Part shown: positions 12,101 through 27,100 of the stretch, piece after piece
How positions within the stretch are numbered: the stretch's first letter is position 1
Layout: each line of letters begins with the position of its first letter
Notes under the pieces: generated by a model
The model's input: only the letters and a program-made list of their open reading frames with translations
The model's database searches: none
Told to the model about the DNA's origin: nothing
Made by a program: the position numbers and the translations under genes
Origin: Nematostella vectensis
Lineage: Eukaryota; Cnidaria; Anthozoa; Actiniaria; Edwardsiidae
Assembly (NCBI RefSeq): GCF_932526225.1
Contig: NC_064036.1
Location: 7,447,519-7,511,518 of the forward strand
Direction: 5' to 3'
Length of the DNA stretch: 64,000 nt

Positions 12101-15100
12101 GTATGGCTTTGGCTCTGGGGCGGACTGAAGGTCATTGACGGGCGTGCTTTGCACTGGGATGACCTCTACTGGCGCCACTTTGTCACGGCGACGGGACTCG
12201 TTATCAATCGTCCAAAGATCCGATACCTGCAAACACCAGCATGTATGTTGAAAACACAAAGCGCTAAAGGAAGAATGACTCAGTGCCAGGGTAACAGCAT
12301 AACCTGCTATGTCTCAAAAATACAACAGGCTCGTTCAGAAATAGAACAGGGTCGCCCAGCTCTAGCTAGGCGCCGGACCGTGACCTACCTTGACTCCGTA
12401 CTCCTGGTCATAGCGGTCAAACACCTCCGGTCGCTGCTCGACCTTGCGCAGGTTATCAGCGCGCTGCTTGATCTCGGCCTCGGCAGGGTTGTAGCCGTCA
12501 CGGATCGGGTAGTCCCCGTTACGGTCCGTGTAGTCCTCGGAAGAGGGCCGTGTCTTGCGCAGTGACTGTCTCAGGTTGCCCGGGTCTTGTGATGGCGGCA
12601 GGACTCTGGGGATCAAGGAAATGAGGCGTCAAACGAAAACGCGCACGACTGACGGTGGAGAAGAAAAAAACAGTAATGGTCTTTCTGGGCCGGGTTCCCA
12701 GGAAGCAGGTTAAAGCTAGCCATGGATGAATGCCCTTATCCAAGCAAATGTCGAGCCGTATTTGTCCGTGTGTTAGCGCTAACCTGCTTTTTAGGGACCG
12801 GCCCCTGAAGAACACAACCTCTAAAGCCAATAACCGAAGGTCGTCAACTTCGAACGACGTTTCAGTACTTTACTAAGGGCACCCCCCAGCGACGCGCGCA
12901 GCCGAATTTCTGGTTTTAAGACGAGCGCAAGATTTCCAAACTCTTGTCGCCTATGCGAATATATGTAATTAACGATCTTAGCTAACCTATGACATCTATC
13001 GCGTCATAAACCATTTGATTGTACAGTTTATGAATATCGATTATGTATGGTGACGTAATCGACTACGCGTTCAGTCCAGAAAGCAATTTAAATTCTTGCG
13101 AATCGTGAATCCGAGTGAAGAGAATACTTGATTTAACCAATGCATGCGAATACACCATAATTACTCACGATAGAAGCGGCGTCCATAATACCAAAATGTA
13201 TAATCCCCACTGAACTCAAAATAAAGGCGCAATCTCTAATACTCACTGGACGACGTTGCCGCTTGGCTTGTACCCAGGCCTGCTCGCTCTGTCGATATCC
13301 TCGGGTGGGTACCCATCATAGGGCTCCCGGTCCCTGTCTCGGTCTCTCTCCCGGTCCCTCTCCCGGTCCCTGTCTCGGTCCCTCTCCCGGTCCCTATACT
13401 CCACTTGCGGCCCGTTATAGCTCGTGTACGGCTCGTCTTCGCGGGGTCGCTCCGGGTGAAGGTCCTCTTCAGGGGGGCGAGAGATGCTGGATCGCGTGGT
13501 GGGGGAGTCCAGGTTCGACTCGTAGTCGAAGGCCATTGAGCGGCGGTTGAACTCTACGCCCTCGTGTTCCTCGAACTGGTGAACATACAAATGATTAGGG
13601 GAGGAGAATAGAGTGTGACAATGGGAAGGGGGGACAGTCGTAGGCCATTGAGCGGCGGTTGAACTCTACGCCCTCGTGTTCCTCGAACTGGGGAACATTC
13701 AATTGGTTAAGGGAGGGGATCAGGGCGTGGCAATGGGGGGGGGGGCTTAACGGGTCTCGAAATAGCCCCTTACACCGGGATATCAGGCTCGTTTTCCCAT
13801 ATATCGCGATTTAAAGAAAAAATCTTCTAGAGCAATCTCATAATAGTCTCCTCGCAACCGCGCGTGACCGAAAATGCGGCTGCAAGGAGACTATTTGCAC
13901 AAGTACAATTTACTATTTGTACTGAATTTCGTGAGTTCAATTTTTGCGTGTCTTATACGTATTTCAAGCGTATTAAATTTCCCTAATGTCTCAATATGAC
14001 GGCAATTAAGAAATGTAATACTCGTGACATTATGTCCTAATTGTAGAGGAGATGGCTCTTGTTGGGCTTCCTTCACCCTGGGTATCGCTAAGTAACGTTT
14101 GACCAGCGAACACGGTGCACGTATGGGAATCGTCGACGAAGGGACTCCGGTAGTGTTGGTAAAAGGGCGGGGTCATATCAGGTGGGGTCAGGGCGTGGCT
14201 TACCTCCGTCTCTGAGGCCCACACGTTGCCGTCCTGTAAATCGCGGATCTTATCCTTTAGTTCGTTCATCCACTTCAACTTGAGTTCGGGCTCTGTTCCT
14301 GCTGTCACGCTCGCTAAAACGAACATAAGGCATATTAACCCAGGCACACGTAAGACCCTTATTATATTGCGCACTTGTTATTCGATATGCACGGTCGTCA
14401 TCTGCAGAGTCACTTATTCCTTCGCTCTCTTAAAAGGTTGAATACAAACTGACTAGACATGTGACTGGGGGTCTCTGGCAACGGTGGCTTGTGATTGGTT
14501 ATTGAGTAGCTCATGATTGTCATTAAAAAGCTAGCTCGCATTTTGATTGGTTGATTGGACTACTTACTGGTAAACAGGTGGGTGTACTTCTTTTTTAGTT
14601 TCGCTTCGTCATCAAAGAGTTTCTTGATGTGTTTGGCGGACTCCTTGCTCTGACCCATGCTAGTACGCAACTCCCTGCAGAGCGATCACAGGGCGTAATA
14701 TTGGGACAAAATCAAAGGGACAATTGAACATCAAAGATGGTCAATCACGCCGCTCCGTTACAATATTTAGCTATACAAAGTATACCTTTAAATTGGCTTA
14801 TTCAAGCGGGTAAATTGATAATTTCAAAAACAAATCGTTAGAAATTACCAGATCGCGGGTGGTTATTTTGAAGTTTTCTTCGAGTAAACCCGTTGTATTT
14901 TTACAGGTTTAAAGGGGACGTCAGCCTCTCTTTTATTTTTATTACCATCCAAATATAAGAGTTTAGGTTGTTAGCATATTAGGTTGTTAAAAAGACCAAT
15001 GGATTGTAGAAAAGCCGGTGTGAATGAATTTATCATGACAATAGCTGCACGGATATCAAGCAGTGCTTTCTCAAGCGCATGCATTCCAGCGAGAGAAAAA

Positions 15101-18100
15101 AGTAGTTGTCGTGTTGCGTGTCCAAATAAGAATCGCTATAGTGTTAAACACAAGACTGTAGGGAGATAATAGGAGAGGCTGCCTACTTGATTGCGTTTTT
15201 GTCCTTGACTTCAATGTGGATGACGATCGGGTACAGCTGGCAGTAGTTCAGTCTCTCCACCTCGTCAGGAGCGATGTCGAGCAGGCAGTGTTGGTGCTAG
15301 AAGGACGAAGTACAATTACTCAACATTCAAGGGGCCAAGTGACGCGACAAAGTGAAGCGACAAAGGGTAGTAACAGGATACATTTGGGTGGTGCCACAAG
15401 GAAAGCGACGTGGGTAGTGGCAATTTCTCAGTATATTTACTCTGAATTCGCTACGGGGCAAAGGCAAAACATGAGAGTAAGTACGCAGCTGCTTTGTCTC
15501 CTATTATCTTTGTTCTTTTGTCGCTATTCTTCTCGTTCTTTGTGTCGAGGTGCGGATATTGTTCATTCGCCCAATCAAATTGCAGCTTGTAAGAGCCGCG
15601 TACTGACCCAAACATGATGTACTGTATGTTATTCGTAACCGTCAAAGTCCTTTGTTTAGTATGACCGAAATCCCGACCTCCCAACCCCCTTTCTTGCTCA
15701 ATAAAACCTGCTGTGTTGTAGCTATGGCACAATGCTTAAAGACGAACAATGAAACGTTTCCCACCTCCATCATAGCGCACCCCACCATCCTACGACTGCC
15801 GTACTAATGCAAGGCGCGCACCCCACCATCCTTCGACTGCCGTACTGATGCAAGGCGCGCACCCCACCATCCTATGACTGCCGTACTGATGCAAGGCGCG
15901 CACCCCACCATCCTACGACTGCCGTACTGATGCAAGGCGCGCACCCCACCATCCTACGACTGCCGTACTGATGCAAGGCGCGCACCCTACCACCCTATGA
16001 CTGCCGTACTGATGCAAGAAAGCGCACCCTACCATCCTATGACTGCCGTACTGATGCAAGGCGCGCACCCCACCATCCTACGACTGCCGTACTGATGCAA
16101 GGCGCGCACCCCACCATCCTATGACTGCTGTACTGATGCAAGAAAGCGCACCCCACCATCCTATGACTGCCGTACTGATGCAAGGCGCGCACCCCACCAT
16201 CCTATGACTGCCGTACTGATGCAAGAAAGCGCACCCTACCATCCTATGACTGCCGTACTGATGCAAGGCGCGCACCCCACCATCCTATGACTGCCGTACT
16301 GATGCAAGGCGCGCACCCCACCATCCTATGACTGCCGTACTGATGCAAGGCGCGCACCCCACCATCCTACGACTGCCGTACTGATGCAAGGCGCGCACCC
16401 CACCATCCTACGACTGCCGTACTGATGCAAGGCGCGCACCCCACCATCCTATGACTGCCGTACTGATGCAAGGCGCGCACCCCACCATCCTATGACTGCC
16501 GTACTGATGCAAGGCGCGCACCCCACCGTCCTATGACTGCTGAATGATGCAAGGTAGCGCTGTTTTGGGAGACCTAGCACTCACCTTATCAACCACCTCC
16601 TTGATGGCCGCGTAGCTGAGCGTGCGCCTGGCATTCTTACCGCCTGGCGTGCTGCCAAATGCAGCTGAAACAACAAGAAGCGGACAGCGGGCTCAGTAGA
16701 CATAACAGCAAGAGGCAAAGCTACACAGGCGACTCCTCAGTCGGAATAACTTAAGATAACAAAAGATAACAGACTCTCGGTACGGGTCGCATTGAAAAAA
16801 AAAAGCCTGCCGTTTCAAGAAAACATTCAATTGAGCTTCCTAATATAGCATGTTATGCCCATATAAAGGAAGGGCTATTGTTTCTAAAGAAAAATTAAAT
16901 TGAACTTCCAAATATGTGCTGTCCATATATGGGACGAATTGTCCTTTCACTACTTTTAAGATGCCCATATAAGGTTTGTGATGCCCGTATAAGGTACTTA
17001 CTAGGCACCGCGTACACGTGAGGCTGGTCCATCAGCAGCTTGTCAATAGCGATGTCAGCAAGAGGGCCGAGGAGCACGACGGGACGGACAAAGCCAGGGT
17101 GCTTACGGTGGACACGCTCATAGGCCGGCAGCTTGAAGTCACGTGCTTGAGCAACTGTCAATCAAACCAGACACGTGGTCGTGAGTGAGCAATGTCTGGG
17201 AAAAGGTGGGATTCGACCAAAAAAATCGCCATGTTGCTTCCTGGAAACACGACTATGATATTGGTAGAAAAACGCTTCATGTAGCTTATTAATTGTTGTG
17301 TTGCTGAGCTTACCGAACGAGTCCATGTCCAGCTTGTCTGTAGATACAAACTGGTGTTTCCTTCGGAGCGATGCGCCGCGCTTGAGCGAGTTCGTGCTGA
17401 AGGGTTTTTCTTTCTTGGGTGTCTTGTCCTCCACCACTCGGCGCACGGTGGCCAATTGTTCTGCCCTGCAACACAAAAACATCAACATTTCAATACCAAC
17501 CATACACCCAGTGACACAGCAACATCAGAAATCAAGTACATATAAATCTCTCTTGCTAACTACACCAGCCAACAACAGCACAATACACGCCTGTTACGAG
17601 CCTAGACAAGAGTTTTGCATACAATACAGCCTTGCAAAAAAAAAAGGCCTACAGCCCAGCAACATCAACAATTCAATAGACACAATGTGTGGATTGCTAT
17701 GTAGTCTTACTCCATGTAGAATGAACTTAGCATGTCCCATTACTTGTTACATTTGGAGAGATGTTACCGGGGAAGGTCATTGAATAGGACACGAGGATTC
17801 TATCAAGCCATTACCTGCACTTGTTGGGGATGACCCCTGTGGCACCCATATGGTGAGGGTCGTGCAGATCCACCTTGCCAGCGTACCACGAGCCGATAGT
17901 GCCCTTGTACATGGTGTCGGTCACGTGGAAAACCTCCTCACGCTTGAAAGCCAGCTCTCCATCCTCCATCGCCTCGTAGTCAAAGTGATCCCTAGACAAG
18001 CACAATACGTGAGTCAAAGTGAGCCCTAGACAAGCACAATAAGTGAGTCAAAGTGAGCCCTAGACAAGCACAATACGTGAGTCAAAGTGAGCCCTAGACA

Positions 18101-21100
18101 AGCACAATAAGTGAGTCAAAGTGAGCCCTAGACAAGCACAATACGTGAGTCAAAGTGAGCCCTAGACAAGCACAATACGTGAGTCAAAGTGAGCCCTAGA
18201 CAAGCACAATACGTGAGTCAAAGTGAGCCCTAGACAAGCACAATACGTGAGTCAAAGTGAGCTCTAGACAAGCACAATACGTGAGTCAAAGTGAGCCCTA
18301 GACAAACACAATACGTGAGTCAAAGTGAGCCCTAGACAAGCACAATACGTGAGTCAAAGTGAGCCCTAGACAAGCACAATACGTGAGTCAAAGTGAGCCC
18401 TAGACAAGCACAAAACGTGAGTCGAAGTAAGCCCTAGACAAGCACAATACGTGAGTCAAAGTGAGCCCTAGACAAGCACAATACGTGAGTCAAAGTGAGC
18501 CCTAGACAAGCACAATACGTGAGTCAAAGTGAGCTCTAGACAAGCACAATACGTGAGTCAAAGTGAGCTCTAGACAAGCACAATACGTGAGTCAAAGTAA
18601 GCCCTAGACAAGCACAATACGTGAGTCAAAGTGAGCCCTAGACAAACACAATACGTGAGTCAAAGTGAGCCCTAGACAAAGCACAATACGTGAGTCAAAG
18701 TGAACCCTAGACAAGCACAATACGTGAGTCAAAGTGAGCCCTAGACAAGCACAATACGCGAGTCAAAGTAAGCCCTAGACAAGCACAATACGCGAGTCAA
18801 AGTGAGCCCTAGACAAACACAATACGTGAGTCAAAGTGAGCCAAGACAAACACAATACGTGAGTCAAAGTGAGCCCTAGACAAGCACAATACGTGAGTCA
18901 AAGTGAGCCCTAGACAAAGCACAATACGTGAGTCAAAGTGAGCCCTAGACAAACACAATACGTGAGTCAAAGTGAGCCCAAGACAAGCACAATACGTTGT
19001 TAGATATATTGAGTTAGATTTCTCTCTTCTACGCGAAATTTGTAGCACACACGAAGCACAATAGTTTACAACAGTAGAGAAAAATTCCCTTCTTCCCCTG
19101 CCAACAACAATTTCACGACTGCCATGACATGGTTATGGGAAATAGAGAAAAGGTGAATGTGATAGAATCTAATATGTCCAAAGGGTAAGTAACAGACTAA
19201 CGCCAGTTGGAACGTTCAACAGTAGAATTGTATAAGAGGATTTACACTTGTCTTACTTGATGAAAAAATCATCTCCCGGCTGGTCTTTGTTTCTCTCAAA
19301 CTCTCGCTGGCGCGGCTGGTACAGAAGGCTTACTTCGTCACCGAGTGACAGCAAAATTAGGACCGCCTCCTCACGGGTGATGTCCTTGAAGTCGATGTCA
19401 TTCGCCTAGACAACAATCATCAAGAAACAAAAAGTCAACATCACAATTAAAACAGCGCTTTAACAATGAGTAATGGTGCACAATCAAAGACAACTTAGAT
19501 TTGATCCAAGAACGTCAACATGAAAGCCTTGCAGACACATGCTATTGTGTGAAGCACAAAACCGTCACAAAGCCCTTTACCAATGATTGTTAACGAAATG
19601 ATAGTTGATTGATACTAGCTGAAAAACGCCTTCATTCTCTATTCTCTCTCAGATTTCTTTTTACTGGAATAGTATGCTAACAAAAAGTGCACCCTTTTCA
19701 CACGCCAAACGTCCCGTGTACAACATACCATGAGAATCTTGTCTCCTCTCCGGAGACCTTGTCGGTGGGCTGGGTTGCCCTCGCGAACCCCCGCTACGAA
19801 GATGCCGTGCTTATTGCCTCCCTGCACCTGAATACCGATGCCTTTGCCCTCGCGACTGAAGCGGATTGATCGAGTGTCCTGATCCCGGAGGTAATCCTCT
19901 GAGGTGTTTCTCTCGACCTTCCGTGGGGTGGATGCATCCCAGGAGTCCAACGCGCTCAGATCCATGTTGGCTTGGGTGCGAGATACTGGTATAACAGACA
20001 AACAAACACAGGTTAAAACAGATCAGTGAACGTTTGGGTGCGAGATACTGATATAACAGACAAACAAACACAGGTTAAAACAGATCAGTGAACGTTTGGG
20101 TTAGGTTAAAACAGATCTGTGTACGTTTGGGTACCTGATATTGGTATAACAGACAAACAAACACAGGTAATAAAACAGATAGAAACAGGTTAAAACAATC
20201 CCTGTTTGCTTGAAGACGGGATACTAGTATAGCAGACAAACAAAACACGAGTGAAAGCAGATCTACTCGCTCGTAAGTAATGAATACTAGTATCATAGAG
20301 AACAAAATGCAGGTCAGAACAGTGTGCTTTAGTTGTGACAAATGTTTTACAAGGGAACGAATCACGGGTTAGAGCAGGCCCACGATCTCTTGTGTGTAGG
20401 GAAGAGCTTTGTAAGCATGAAGTGACACCAAGAGAAAACACGTTAGCACAGAGCTTTGTATCTTGAGTATGGGATAAGGTAACACAAGCTAACAATACGT
20501 GGTTTACCTTCAGCAGGTTTAGGCACGTGCTCCTCGCGGCGACCGCGGACGCGATCGCGGTCATCCTCTCGAGGCCGTCTATCATCCTTCTCACGACGTT
20601 CACGATCTCTTTTGTCAAACTCTTCCTTCTCACGGCGTTCGCGATCTTCTCGTTCGCGGCGTTCTCGTTCGCGGTCTTCACGGTCGCGGCGTTCGCGGTC
20701 CTCACGGTCACGGCGTTCGCGGTCCTCACGGTCGCGGCGATCACGTTCGTCTCGGTCGCGGCGTTCGCGATCTTCACGATCTCGGCGTTCTCGCTCGCGG
20801 TCCTTTCGTTCGCGGTGTTCGCGGTCTTCACGGTCGCGGCGATCGCGGTCTTCACGGTCGCGTTTTTCACGTTCTTCTCGGTCGCGGCTGATATCGCTGG
20901 CTCTGTCGTCCTCTCGGTCGGGGCCACCTAGTCGTCGCCAGGAAGATTGCATCATCCCGCCATCCTTGTCGTCAGGGCGGCTAGCATCCGGGTCGCTATA
21001 GCGCCTGGAAAAACAAGTGGTAGATAAGAACAAATAACTAGTAAACGAGTGGTAGATAAGAACAAATAACTAGTAAACGGGTGGTAGATAAGAACAAATG

Positions 21101-24100
21101 ACTGGTAAATGATTGTTAGATAAGAACTGACTGGAAAACGAGTGGTAGATAAAAAAATGAATGGCTGGTAAAACGAGTGTTAGGTAAAACAAATTGCTGG
21201 TAAAACGAGTGGTAGGTAAAAACAAATAACTGGTAAAACGAGTGGTAGATAATCAAATACCTTGTAAACAGTACAAATGAATGTTAAACAGAACAAATAA
21301 CTGGTAAACAGAAAAAAACACTGGTAAACAGAACAAATCACTGGTAAACAGAACAAATGATGGGTAAAAAGAAGAAATAACTTGTAGAGCAAGTGATACT
21401 GTACATAAGATCAAACGCTTGTAAAACAATAAAGAAACAATGGAGATGATAACAGATAAAAAGCCAGCGAGTAACCAAGCAATCGCTTAACAGTTTATAC
21501 ACATAATTGCATCAAGCAAACGTTTTTTTTAAAGCGCATGTTTTAATTTCAACAGAGATTAAAAGAGGCTTTGCTTATAACTATTAGATAAGACCAGGAA
21601 TTGAATTCAATAGACGGACATAAACAACAGCATTAGAGAAAGAACACCGCAATATTAAAAAAAGAATTTAAAGCAGATCTTTAAAGATCTCTTTTGTAAA
21701 CACAAACAGGTGAAATATGTGCAGAAAAGAGATAGATTTGTGGATAGATGTCACCCAAGATTGCCTGGAGAATAGTGCTACGAGCACCAAATACCTTGGC
21801 GGGAGCTCAGGCGCCTTCTCTAGCTCCTGTTTCGTGACTTTCTCCACCTTGTCACTTAACGAACAAAAATAAAAATCAATAATGCTTTACGTTTAAGTGA
21901 TTAAAAGTAGTTTAATCACATAGAAACACATCTAATCAAATTATAATAGTAGTTATGTGAAAGTTTCTATTTCAAATAAAACAGATTGAAATTCAGATAT
22001 CTAAACAAAATATCATGTAAAGTACATCAAATCTTTGGTAGAAAATACTATTCAATAACTGGCCTATGAATCATTTCCCCTGAAAAATGTATGAACGAAT
22101 GGAAGAACAAATGAGAAAGTGAAAATGAACACTAACTGACGAGACCTTATTTTGCTTGTGTGTATTATAACAAGTAAATCATAGACATCTAAGTGTTTGT
22201 ATTGTTCTCAAGATAAGTGACATAAGCTACTTCTCCCTATCTATAATTACCATTCTGACTGCTAAATTATTTAGTCTACAAGGGTCAAACACGTCAACAA
22301 AACCAGCTTTAATCAATGATACTTTGTTAGCTCTTTGGCGACTGGCCTTTCTTCTTGCCTCACCACCCCCACACTTAAACATTTAAAAACAAAATTATCA
22401 AAGATCTAATAAAATAATTGTACCTCGGACAACGTTACACTATTAACCCTACCAAGGCAATATCTTCATCTGTGGAGAGACTCATTCATTTCATGTATTA
22501 ACTTTGGAGGGGGGGAGGGGTGAGGATATTTCCCCTTAGCAAAACTTTGGCTCAACAAGGGGGAAGCCAACCCCCACCCCCACCCCCACCCCCTTGTCCC
22601 AGTGCTAGCCCTGCTCCTTTTTTTCAGGCAGCATTTATTTAACAGAGTTTAAATACTTAAGAGCTTTACTGCCTAAATAACTATCTAGTCCCCCTGCATT
22701 ATAACCTAAAGACAGCAAGGATGGGCTTTTCCCTTGCCAACTAAAAGAAACACTTCAGCATGCAGGAGATATTTTTTTTACATGAATACCTTGGTGGTTT
22801 GTCTACTATCTCAGCTTTGGGGGCTGCTAACACCACGTGTATCTCTTCACGCTTAATTTCTATCATAGGCTCCTGCGTTGGTGGAGGTTCTTTGGATTTT
22901 TCATCAGTTCTTTCTGGTTGCACCACATGTGGTTCACCCTTTGGCTCATCTTGTCTTCGGGACTGCCGCTCTGCTGATCTAGGTCTCCTCTCACCTTCCC
23001 TCTCTCGTCTTCCAGGCGATCGTCCTCTGCTGCCTCTTCTTTGGGGCCTTTCATCTCTTCTGTCTGATCTTTCACGAGATCTGGGTCTTTCACGGGATCT
23101 TGGTCTCTCTCTGGACCTTTCTCTACCATGCCGTTCTCTAGACCTTTCTCTTCCAGGCCTTTCTCTACCTTCCTTGTCATCTGGTCTGCCCTGAGATCTC
23201 CTCTTTAATCTTTCACTGGATTTGGCGCAGAAAGATGTCAGGCCAAGACATTTCTCCTTGAATTGTTTACCTTATATTTACCTAGAGTTATATTATACTA
23301 GTATATCCACCAGTAGTTATTCTTAGCTTAATTTATCTTATCTTAGTTGTTATCTTTATTTTGATTTAACTTAGCTTTATGTATTAATTTAGCTTAAGAG
23401 ATCATTATAGTCAAAGGGTTAAAAAATAACCTGTCTGAAAGTTGGACATCTGGTTTGCCTTTGTCTTGAATTGGCTGGTCTTTCTCGCTAGAGAGTGGTT
23501 GAACTGAAGACGGCTTTTCCACCCCTTTCTCACTTCAAAACAAAGTACAGAAAGGTAGTACTTAAAGGTTTATAATCCCTAAAAATGTATGCAATAATAA
23601 ATGGGATGTACCTTGAGGCTTTTTCAGCAGGGTGACTTGGTCCGTTCATCTCACTATATGTAATAGTTCACAACAATAGAGTCATCCATGTGGGTACAGC
23701 TCAAGAACTTACACGTTGATCTTCAAAATGCATTTGGCATAGGTCTGGTGTGCTTGGCAGACGAAGTAGTGCAAGACTTGTGCAGGTGAGAAATGCCTTG
23801 AGCTTGGTAATGGCAGTGGAAGCTTACTTCGCATTACTCATGTGCTTTAGTGCAATTCATTTTGCCTGCGGTGCCTACACTTTATCTACATGGAGAATCT
23901 CCATACACCTATTAATGATTTACTGAAGCATATTTCCTTTACCAGTGCTTAAATACCGACTTTTTTCTATATAAATGTGTACATTTAAAACTTCATGCAT
24001 AAATATGTAAGTGGCATGCAACTACCATTGTTGCAATTGTACATGCAAGCCTTACAAAGTGACTAATTTTTTTAATTAGTTGTTTTTTATTGCAGTGATC

Positions 24101-27100
24101 TAAGTGGCTTATGTTTTTATCATTTGTTTTATCAAGTGTTTAGTGTAGAGATGAATTAACTAGCATTTGTGTATTCAAAGAAATAACCGTAAGTAAAACT
24201 GTGGCAACATGTGTTCCAAACCTACCGTTCATCAGGGAAACCATTTGCCAGCTTCTTAAATCCCTTGTTGCGGAAAGCTGAAGGGAGTGATCTTGTGCTA
24301 AGGGATAGATTCTCTCCCTTGGTTTTCACAATCACAAGTTCTAGCTGGTCCTTGGAATTCCGCACTTCATCAATGGCATCACGCAGCTTTAGCGAATCTG
24401 CCTTTTTATCATTGATCTGAAAACAAAACATTTTAAAAAACATGTCAATTGGTGGCTACGATGTTCAATTATTATATGTACAGTAGCAGTGACTTTTCAG
24501 GGAACTCGATTTACATAGCACCGAAATAGCCTCTCTATTTTCTTTTTCAACAAACAACTTCAACCCTGTGTTGCTTTATTCTCCTGTTTCTACAATGCCT
24601 GTACAGACCGCCTCATTTTTCAACAGCATGTATGCAGTTTTCTAGTTACCTTCAAAATGATATCTCCAGGGTCGATCTCTCCTTCATAGAAGGCAATTCC
24701 AGTTGGGTCCACTTCCTTGATGTAGAGGCGGTTTGCTAATGAGAATCCATAACCTGTGAAACAAAATGAAAAATTTAGTTGTAGCATTTCTATCTTGTTA
24801 CCAAAATAATGCATTTCCTTTCCTGGTTGTAGTTTAGAGTATTCAATAACGGTTCACCTTTGCTTCCAGTGCGATGCAAGGTCACCGTAATGGTTTGTGG
24901 GGTGTCCTTCTTGAGAAGATTTGTTGGCATTGCTTTCTTTCTCTTGATAATCTTATAAAAAGAAGATATATTTTCGAATAAAAGAATAAAAATAAAATTG
25001 TATGCTAACAAAGAATAAGGAAAAATAATATGCTTAATAAAATGTTATTCAATCATACCAGGCGTGCACTGAATCCACTGTCTTTTAATGCTTGGACTGC
25101 GTCACTATGGTAACACTTGTCCACATTTACTTCATTGACTTGGCAGATTACATCGTTCACCCTGAATGAAAATACACATAAGCATGGAGGTATCCAATGC
25201 AATGTTTTAAAAAGCAGGAAAAGTCACCCATTTTTACCAGTCCATGAATATCACATTGGATAAAAGACCAACCTTAACAAGCCGTCAGCAGGGCTTCCCT
25301 TGACGATGTCAGACACAACAATAGATGTATCACCAGTCTTGTAATGGGGGTTATCTTTGCCACCAGATACTGCTATTCCAAACCCCTGATTGGCATTTGC
25401 CTGATGTGTAAGAAAATATATAAATAGGTGAGATTAATTGCACTGACAGAGGCATCAAATTCTCAAAAAAATACAAACTGTACAAAGATAATCTAATTCT
25501 GTAAAAGAACATACAACAACTAAAACTGCACAAATACATTTCAAACTATGAAAAGTAAATTTAAACTAAATCTTTTCTACCATACCTTTTCCAGCACAAT
25601 AGTCTGTTTCTCCCATATATAGTCCTCAGCAGGCTGAAAATAAAATGAACATTAATAATTAAGCTGCATCAATTTTGATATTCTATTCATAAAATAGTCA
25701 GAATTGACAGCACAGGTCTATCAAGATCTAGAATAAAAAAAGTATTCAGCTGCATCAATTTTGATATTCTATTCATAAAATAGAGCAGAATTGACAGCAC
25801 AGGTCTATCAACATCTAGAATAATAAAAGTATTTTATATACTTTATTTGAGCAGTGCACAAGAGAATAACATCTCTTGTAGCATAAAAAAATGTATTAGA
25901 AATACAACTAAAATAATTCTATTTACATGCAAAAAGAAATCAATTGAGTTTCTTGATCATATTACTGTTCATTACAACCATACTCCAAATACACTGTTAA
26001 ATTCATTTAGAGTAACATTATGCTAACTGTATGAGCCAAATCCTTGATTAGACATCAGAACCTATCCTTTATCTGAATCCTGAAGGAGCTGACAAGCATG
26101 GCATTCTAAGAATGGGTAAAATACACATCCAGCATTGTGACCCTCCCCAGGTTTTGAGCCACACAGGGTCCTCTTTAGCTCTGTAAACTTATCATAGAAT
26201 AGCCACAGTGTGAGGCTTAATGGTTAATTGTTTATGTGAAATAACTATATGTATCCAGCAACAATAAATGATAAAAAAACTCAATCCCTATATTGATTTA
26301 TGAAAGAACTAAGTAGACCATTCTTCAATCAGTAAGAATATTATACCTAAGAGACCTCAACTCAAATAAATACTTAGCAATGAAAATATTTGTAAAAGTG
26401 ATTTTAAATGTGTTTTTTGGGACTTCAGAAAATAAACAGAGTCATCCCTAAACACTTTTGATCTTACCAGGGGATAATTATTTAAAAAAATATTTAATGC
26501 ACAAGACAACAACTTATTAATGGTATCAATTTCAAACAACTTAAGGCCTTTAAAACATTCAAATGTGCTCATTATGCAGGCATGCCAATTTGGAGCATAG
26601 GGAGTACTTTAACGTCCTACTGATTGGGCTCCTGTGGATGTTAGTATCAAACTGTTTTCTACTGAGTTTGGTCCTGCAGATATTAGAATCAAACTGTTTT
26701 AGGCCCTATTAAAAATGTTCCTACATAAAATTTTATGGGCAACTGTTTATGAAGCTCCTGGAGTTCTAAAAAACTTACACATCATCCCGGAAATGAAATT
26801 CTCCCAGAGACAAAGACTACTCAGCCAACAATGGCTACACCACCGCTGCCTACAATCACAATGCTCAGACAGAGTATAGGGTATGAGCTTCCCTTTGATA
26901 TCTGATCAAAGTGAATCTCAGAAACTTAAACAGCCAATCAAACTACTACAGAGAAGAGGAATGCCAGATAATGTTTATCTGCTTTTTAGCATGATATATC
27001 AAATTCTTTGAAGAGATATCAAAAAGATAAAAAGTCCTTGCATCTTCTAAAGTATTTATTTGTAAAAGCTGTGTTACTTTGAAAAACCAATTACCTTTTA

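Noticed and set aside
11948-12565. 205-aa plus-strand open frame
   Set aside because: It is antisense to ZO exons 24 and 25 and has no recognisable domain.
7800-18995. CRISPR-like regular arrays at 7800, 15775 and 18000
   Set aside because: Units are tandem without unique spacers, there are no cas genes, and the context is eukaryotic intron.
20527-21001. Ser/Arg-rich and Ala/Val/Phe-rich plus-strand frames
   Set aside because: They are antisense shadows of ZO exon 13, whose RDRE repeats give SR-rich complements. The minus-strand exon has splice sites and phase agreement.
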